From: Legionella rowbothamii
GTDB lineage: Bacteria; Pseudomonadota; Gammaproteobacteria; Legionellales; Legionellaceae
DNA: 64,000 nt
NCBI RefSeq assembly: GCF_900639985.1
Contig: NZ_CAAAIM010000001.1
Location: 558,001-622,000 of the forward strand
Reading direction: 5' to 3'
The translations under genes were made by a program, and so were the position numbers. The number at the start of each line of letters is the position of its first letter. The first letter of the stretch is position 1. The notes below the pieces were generated by a model that did not search any database, was not told where the DNA came from, and saw only the letters and a program-made list of their open reading frames with translations. Below, piece by piece: positions 59,450 through 64,000 of the stretch.

Positions 59450-61237
59450 ATGCTATCTGATGATAAGATTATCGAATTAATTCATATAAAAACCTATGCT
59501 TATCTAGTCGTTGCAAACTATTCCGTCCTGCGCCAACATTGCCTCGAGCAGCGAGCACTTCCTGTTATCCTAGAGCAAATTCAAAGTGATGTAGGCCTGC
59601 TAATTGAAAATGAGAAAAGAGAATACATTGCTACACAACTGTCTATAGCTTCTTCGCGACAGCAACAACAAGATACAGAAGAAAATAGACATGATGCTGA
59701 AGAAGCAGAAATAGAACGACGTCTGTGCATCAGATTAGATCAAGAACTCACTGATATTAACGATGAACTTGAGCTAGTGCGACAAGAGAAAAACAAGCAA
59801 GAAGAACTCTTAAATAAGCTGAGTCCATTAATAGATATTCTATCAAAACAAATTCACCTACTTGAAGCAGCTAAATCATCCCATGAATATAGTCACTCTG
59901 AGAATGGGCATAAAAATACACAACATAAATACAGCGACCAACAGACAAACCAAGAGCACGCCCCTCCGAATACAACTCGGGTACATAACCACCCTCATTC
60001 ACTACACCCACCCGCTCATAAAGAACTAATCACTACTCCCCCCCTTGTGTCTGCAGAAGCCTACAGTCAACTGATATTACAAAAAGAGCTAATGGAGTTT
60101 CAATATAATGCCGCACGAAAAAAATTTGAAGATTGCAGCTGTGTAATCCAAAAATTAACTCAAAAACGATGTGCACTGAATGTCAAAATGACGAGCGAAA
60201 TTCCTCAAAAACAACAAGCTCGACGAGAGCGCCTCAGTGCACGACAACTCCGTGAATCGGCTCGTTTAAATCAAGAATCGATACAAACACAACTATCACC
60301 CCAAAATTATTTATTGTTGTTTGAGTTAATTCATAAATTCAATGCCCTAAAAGAATACCAAGGCAAACAAACTATTTCGACAGCCGAAAAGTACTCTTAT
60401 AGTGAATACATTAATTGCCTTATCAACGCTTTACGAATGAATCAAGCACCCAGGTTAAATTTTTATGAAATTACCTCCTTAAAACAAATTGCTCAACTCA
60501 TGCAAAAATGTCTTGGATTAGCTGATGAAGTAAGAGACAAACGCGCTACATTAAAAGCTGAACAGGAAACTAAGTGGGGTTTAGATAATATACTTAGTAA
60601 CAATGAAGAGGAGCTTCTTGGTTTGCAACGTGCCAACCCCATGCTAACCAACCAAAACTCACGATTTGACGAAGACAATAGAAAGCTAGCGCAAACAATT
60701 AGCGCACGTCTTCAAGATAGAAACCAACTCCTCAAAATTGGTGCCGGTATACTTCTGCTAACTCTTATAACAGCCCTCTTAGCCTTCATTGGGGGACTAG
60801 AACTTATATTTTTCACTCCGTCTGCCTTATGTGCGACAATAACATTAGGGCTGTTCGTTACCTCGTTAATCTATACAGCCCAAAATAACTCAGATAGATA
60901 TCAACTCAAGCAGAATCAAATCAATATCACAAAAAATTCACAAAAAATATCAACTCAAACTGAGCAAATCAGTAATTTAGAAAAAATTATAATACCAGAA
61001 TTAAAAATACAGATAAGCCAAGCGCATATAAAGATAGAAAAGCTTAAACAAAAGATCGAAGAGTTACAAAAGGTACAAGAGCTATATAGAAGCAAAGCAA
61101 ATCAAGTCACTCTTAGCAAAACAAACAATATTTATCCAAATCCAAGTACATCTCCAGAACTTGATTTAGAAGAGCGTTCATTTGATAAAAATTATAGCTT
61201 TAGCTCAGACACAGACCATATTAGCTATCGATTATAA
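59450..61237 (+). CDS. Coiled-coil protein with paired transmembrane segments, effector candidate
   Basis: A 595-residue protein of unknown family, starting at ATG 59450 (AGGAG 7 bases upstream) and not at an earlier in-frame TTG. Residues about 70-145 are a charged coiled coil rich in Glu, Gln and Arg; about 155-200 are His/Asn/Pro-rich. Two membrane helices lie at about 425-478 with a short turn (GGLELIFFTPS) between them. Residues 490-560 form a second coiled coil. The C-terminus has a Ser/Asp/Glu-rich tail (PELDLEERSF...DHISYRL). This layout, coiled coil, membrane hairpin and acidic tail, is common among Legionella Dot/Icm substrates, but no enzyme motif is visible. Confidence 0.75.
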   Translation: MLSDDKIIELIHIKTYAYLVVANYSVLRQHCLEQRALPVILEQIQSDVGLLIENEKREYIATQLSIASSRQQQQDTEENRHDAEEAEIERRLCIRLDQELTDINDELELVRQEKNKQEELLNKLSPLIDILSKQIHLLEAAKSSHEYSHSENGHKNTQHKYSDQQTNQEHAPPNTTRVHNHPHSLHPPAHKELITTPPLVSAEAYSQLILQKELMEFQYNAARKKFEDCSCVIQKLTQKRCALNVKMTSEIPQKQQARRERLSARQLRESARLNQESIQTQLSPQNYLLLFELIHKFNALKEYQGKQTISTAEKYSYSEYINCLINALRMNQAPRLNFYEITSLKQIAQLMQKCLGLADEVRDKRATLKAEQETKWGLDNILSNNEEELLGLQRANPMLTNQNSRFDEDNRKLAQTISARLQDRNQLLKIGAGILLLTLITALLAFIGGLELIFFTPSALCATITLGLFVTSLIYTAQNNSDRYQLKQNQINITKNSQKISTQTEQISNLEKIIIPELKIQISQAHIKIEKLKQKIEELQKVQELYRSKANQVTLSKTNNIYPNPSTSPELDLEERSFDKNYSFSSDTDHISYRL

Positions 61238-61246
61238 ATAACTATT

Positions 61247-61265
61247 TACTCGCCACTGGCGAGTA
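61247..61265. repeat. Small palindrome after the coiled-coil gene
   Basis: TACTCGCC (61247-61254) and GGCGAGTA (61258-61265) are exact arms with loop ACT. It lies just after the stop at 61237 and upstream of the repeat at 61277-61299. Confidence 0.5.
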
Positions 61266-61276
61266 AGCTTAGGGAC

Positions 61277-61299
61277 AGGTTGGGCCAGAGGCCCAACCT
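61277..61299. repeat. REP-like palindrome, GGTTGGGCC family
   Basis: AGGTTGGGCC (61277-61286) and GGCCCAACCT (61290-61299) are exact 10-base arms with a 3-base loop. It sits between the convergent ends of the coiled-coil gene and htpG, six bases from the htpG stop. Confidence 0.65.
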
Positions 61300-61304
61300 A
61301 CAAT

Positions 61305-63173
61305 TTAAGATAAAACCAACAATTTATTAACCCTGCTAATAAAATCGGCTGGATTATCTAATTGTCCACCCTCAGCTAAAACGGCTTGTTCAAATAACAT
61401 AGTTACCCATAACTCAAAAAGATTATCATCTTGAATATCATGCAGACGTTTGATTAAAGCATGTTCAGGGTTAATTTCAAAAACAGGCTTGCTTTCAGGA
61501 ACCTGTTGTCCTGCAGCCTGAAGAATACGTTGCATTTCCAGGTTCATATCTTGCTCATCAGCCACAATACACGCAGGAGAATCAGTGAGACGATTGGTTA
61601 CCAATACATCTTTAACCTTAGCATCCAAAACCTTCTTAATATGATTCAACATAGGTTCTAAGGTTTTTTCTTGCTCTTTGATTTGCTCTTCAGATTCATC
61701 ACCAAGTTCTACCTTACCTTTAGAAATAGATTGCAGTTTTTTACCATCAAACTCGCTCAGGTAGCCAACTAACCACTCATCAATGCGGTCGCTAAGCAAC
61801 AATACCTCAATCCCTTTCTTATTAAAGATTTCCAAATGTGGGCTATGCTTAGCTGCGTTGTAACTTGAGGCAGTAATATAGTAAATCTTATCTTGCCCTT
61901 CTTTCATACGGCTAACGTATTCTTCAAGAGTTACCTCTTGTTTCTCGGAAGCTGATTTAGTTGAAGCAAAGCGTAATAATTTAGCAATTGCATCACGGTT
62001 TGCAAAATCCTCAACTGGGCCTTCTTTTAGTACCAAACCAAATTCATTCCAGAACTTCTGATATGTTTCTTTATCTTGTGTACTCATCTTTTCAAGCATT
62101 GATAAAACACGCTTAGTACATGCAGAACGAATACTTTCAACTTGCTTGTTGTCTTGTAAAATTTCGCGCGATACATTTAGTGGTAAATCACTGGCATCAA
62201 CAATCCCTTTGATAAAACGCAAGTATCTTGGTAAAAATTGCGTAGCATCATCCATAATGAAGACGCGTTTTACATAGAGCTTCAGGCCGTGTTTGTTCTC
62301 ATGTTGCCATAAGTCATAAGGTGCATGGGCAGGAATGTATAATAATGAAATATAGTCGTTCTTACCCTCTACATGGTTATGAGACCAAGTTAATGGATCC
62401 TGAAAATCATGAGAAATATGCTTGTAGAGTAACTTATAATCTTCTTCACTAATTTCAGATTTTTGCATGGTCCATAAGGCAGTAGCCTTATTCACTGTTT
62501 CCATTTCATGCTTGTCTTTATTCTCTTCACCACGCTTTTCCATAACAATTGGCCAGCAAATATGATCAGAGTATTTGCTAATGATGTTACGGATGCGCCA
62601 GTCACTGAGAAACTCATCGTCTTCAGCTTTAATGTGGAGAGTAATTTCAGTTCCACGAGTCGCTTTTATTTCAGAAGCAATAGAAAACTCACCTTCACCG
62701 TTAGATTCCCAAACAATACCCTCTTCTGGTTTAAGGCCAGCACGTCGGCTTTTAACAGTAACCTTATCGGCAACAATAAATGCGGAGTAAAATCCTACTC
62801 CAAATTGCCCAATTAACTGTGAATCTTTAGCATTTTCACCGGTTAATTGGCTCATAAATTCTTTAGTACCTGATTTAGCAATAGTACCTAAATTAGCAAC
62901 AGCCTCATCCCAACTTAAACCGATACCATTATCGGTAATGGTTATGGTTTTTAATTTTTCATTAACATGAATGCTGATCTTTAAATCAGAATCATTTTCA
63001 AATAAAGCACTGTCAGACAATGCTAAAAATCTTAACTTATCTAAGGCATCCGAAGCATTAGAAATTAGCTCTCGTAAAAAGATTTCTTTGTTGCTATAAA
63101 GTGAATGCACTACTAAATGCAACATTTGTTTCACTTCTGTTTGAAAGCCCATCGTTTGTTGGTTACCGACCAT
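61305..63173 (-). CDS. htpG: Molecular chaperone HtpG (Hsp90)
   Basis: A 622-residue Hsp90 with the ATP-binding N-terminal domain: [26 protein letters not shown], and [11 protein letters not shown]. The middle and C-terminal regions have the usual length and lack the eukaryotic MEEVD tail, as in bacteria. ATG 63173 has AGGAG 7 bases upstream, so the start [16 protein letters not shown] is kept. It is a stress-related cytosolic chaperone. No heat-shock promoter is obvious in the 57-base gap. Confidence 0.97.
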   Translation of the reverse strand: MVGNQQTMGFQTEVKQMLHLVVHSLYSNKEIFLRELISNASDALDKLRFLALSDSALFENDSDLKISIHVNEKLKTITITDNGIGLSWDEAVANLGTIAKSGTKEFMSQLTGENAKDSQLIGQFGVGFYSAFIVADKVTVKSRRAGLKPEEGIVWESNGEGEFSIASEIKATRGTEITLHIKAEDDEFLSDWRIRNIISKYSDHICWPIVMEKRGEENKDKHEMETVNKATALWTMQKSEISEEDYKLLYKHISHDFQDPLTWSHNHVEGKNDYISLLYIPAHAPYDLWQHENKHGLKLYVKRVFIMDDATQFLPRYLRFIKGIVDASDLPLNVSREILQDNKQVESIRSACTKRVLSMLEKMSTQDKETYQKFWNEFGLVLKEGPVEDFANRDAIAKLLRFASTKSASEKQEVTLEEYVSRMKEGQDKIYYITASSYNAAKHSPHLEIFNKKGIEVLLLSDRIDEWLVGYLSEFDGKKLQSISKGKVELGDESEEQIKEQEKTLEPMLNHIKKVLDAKVKDVLVTNRLTDSPACIVADEQDMNLEMQRILQAAGQQVPESKPVFEINPEHALIKRLHDIQDDNLFELWVTMLFEQAVLAEGGQLDNPADFISRVNKLLVLS

Positions 63174-63230
63174 CTAAAATCTCCTATATGTACTTGTTAT
63201 TTAGGTCATATAGGGGTTTATTACAGAATT

Positions 63231-64000
63231 TCAAGGGTAATAATCAAAATTTGGCATAGTCAACGTTCCTCCAGAGTGGATAATCAGCACATTTCCTTTA
63301 AGTGATTTACTTTCTATAAATCGCCTTGTTTCATAAAATAGTTTTGCCGCATAAATGGGATCAGCCAAAATCCCCTCTTCTCGCGCTAAACGCTTTACTT
63401 CATTTTTAACAGTCTGATTTACTGAACCGAATGCTTTTGCCGTAGATGGATAAAAACAATCGTAGTTTATAGGCTCAAAATTAAGCCATAAATTTAATTT
63501 AGATTTAAAGATTTTCTCGTCATCGGCAAGTAAAAGCACATGAACTTTGGCCTTATGCTCTAAAGCATTTAAGCCTTTTATTAGTGCTGCAGCAGAAAAA
63601 CCCGTTCCTGCATCAATAAAGATATGCTGAAAACGACAATTTAAAAATACCTCATTGTCGCAAACATCTTTGGCAAGGCTCATCGCACCTGGCATAGCTT
63701 GCGGAACACTCCCCCCCTCCAGCAAAACAAATCCAGGCTCATTCAATGTTTCTAAATAATTTTGAGCCTGTTCATTTACCTGCGCCCATTCTTCGCGAGT
63801 TACCCAAATAATTTCATGCTCTTCTAAAAAAAGAGAACTCAACTTAAAGTTGCCTTTTCGTTCTAATTTCCACGGTTTAATAAGAAATGCGGTAACTTTT
63901 AAATTAAACTCTCGCGCTAATTGTAATGCAGCGAGCAAATTATTAGACTGAGGACCTGCAATAATCAATAAATGCTTAATTCCTTGTTCGACAAGATAAG
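63231..64000 (-). CDS. PLP-dependent D-cysteine desulfhydrase / ACC deaminase family protein, 5' end outside the window
   Basis: The frame is open to base 64000, so the N-terminus is missing, including the PLP-binding Lys expected before the visible part. The visible part starts with YLVEQGIKHLLIIAGPQSNNL, where the family has GPxQSNH-type residues. It also shows EGGSVPQAMPGA, IDAGTGFSAAALIKG as phosphate-binding region, and VLIIHSGG near the end. The family includes D-cysteine desulfhydrase and 1-aminocyclopropane-1-carboxylate deaminase; which one applies cannot be told here. Confidence 0.8.
   Translation of the reverse strand, partial: YLVEQGIKHLLIIAGPQSNNLLAALQLAREFNLKVTAFLIKPWKLERKGNFKLSSLFLEEHEIIWVTREEWAQVNEQAQNYLETLNEPGFVLLEGGSVPQAMPGAMSLAKDVCDNEVFLNCRFQHIFIDAGTGFSAAALIKGLNALEHKAKVHVLLLADDEKIFKSKLNLWLNFEPINYDCFYPSTAKAFGSVNQTVKNEVKRLAREEGILADPIYAAKLFYETRRFIESKSLKGNVLIIHSGGTLTMPNFDYYP

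Noticed and set aside
62508..62816. Plus-strand open frame of 102 residues inside htpG
   Set aside because: It lies wholly opposite the conserved Hsp90 coding region, with no start signal or family-like motif.

Overview
The window is about 39 % G+C by eye and has the gene content and order of a Legionella chromosome. The markers are an rpsA-cmk-aroA-serC-gyrA block followed by gltA, glpK/glpD and a choline-kinase-like gene that matches the Legionella LicA locus, together with several large proteins of the eukaryote-like or effector-like kind typical of Legionella. Species assignment is not possible from the sequence alone. Most of the window is conserved housekeeping DNA, with a few accessory islands set between the conserved blocks.

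Layout. 1-9035 (minus strand): lapB (cut by the window edge), lapA, rpsA, cmk, aroA, serC and gyrA. 9298-14725: gltA, divergent glpK/glpD, a thioredoxin-like gene and adk. 14865-20591: a lytic transglycosylase lipoprotein, a PolB-type exonuclease, a LicA-like F-box/kinase protein and two MFS transporters. 20706-31970 (minus strand): a long envelope and lipid block read from right to left as yceD-rpmF-plsX-fabH-fabD-fabG-acpP-fabF-mltG-tmk-holB-pilZ-tatD-anmK. 32110-34230: mnmA, erpA and an L,D-transpeptidase. 34427-39007: an accessory island with a secreted four-cysteine protein, a membrane-associated unknown, and an FAD-oxidase/methyltransferase fusion. 39140-45238: dnaQ/rnhA, hutH/hutU and a peptide transporter. 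45460-49839: a small unknown, then rsfS-rlmH-mrdA-rodA. 49938-56018: one 2026-residue multidomain protein. 56064-63173: rnhB, a GnnA-like oxidoreductase overlapping lpxB, a Fis-family gene, a coiled-coil membrane protein and htpG. 63231-64000: an incomplete PLP-dependent desulfhydrase/deaminase-family gene.

The housekeeping genes form coherent sets. The fab/plsX block makes acyl chains and phosphatidate precursors. lpxB, the GnnA-like enzyme and lapAB act on lipid A and LPS. mrdA/rodA, mltG, anmK, the L,D-transpeptidase and the SLT lipoprotein make, cut or recycle peptidoglycan.

The most unusual object is the 2026-residue protein. It has a near-complete set of superfamily-1 helicase motifs (GPAGAGKT, DEGQ, a motif-III-like FDPEQSL, TWRNRPEV, ALGRAQ) in its first 560 residues, then a Lys/Pro/Ala linker, three degenerate repeats, a long uncharacterised region and a SPRY-like domain near the C-terminus. 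Other effector candidates are the F-box-like/choline-kinase-like protein, the FAD/methyltransferase fusion with an acidic C-terminal tail, and the coiled-coil protein with a paired transmembrane hairpin. Many intergenic gaps hold short perfect inverted repeats that look like REP-type dispersed elements. I saw no tRNA, rRNA, CRISPR array, insertion sequence or prophage. No stretch longer than 300 bases lacks a gene.
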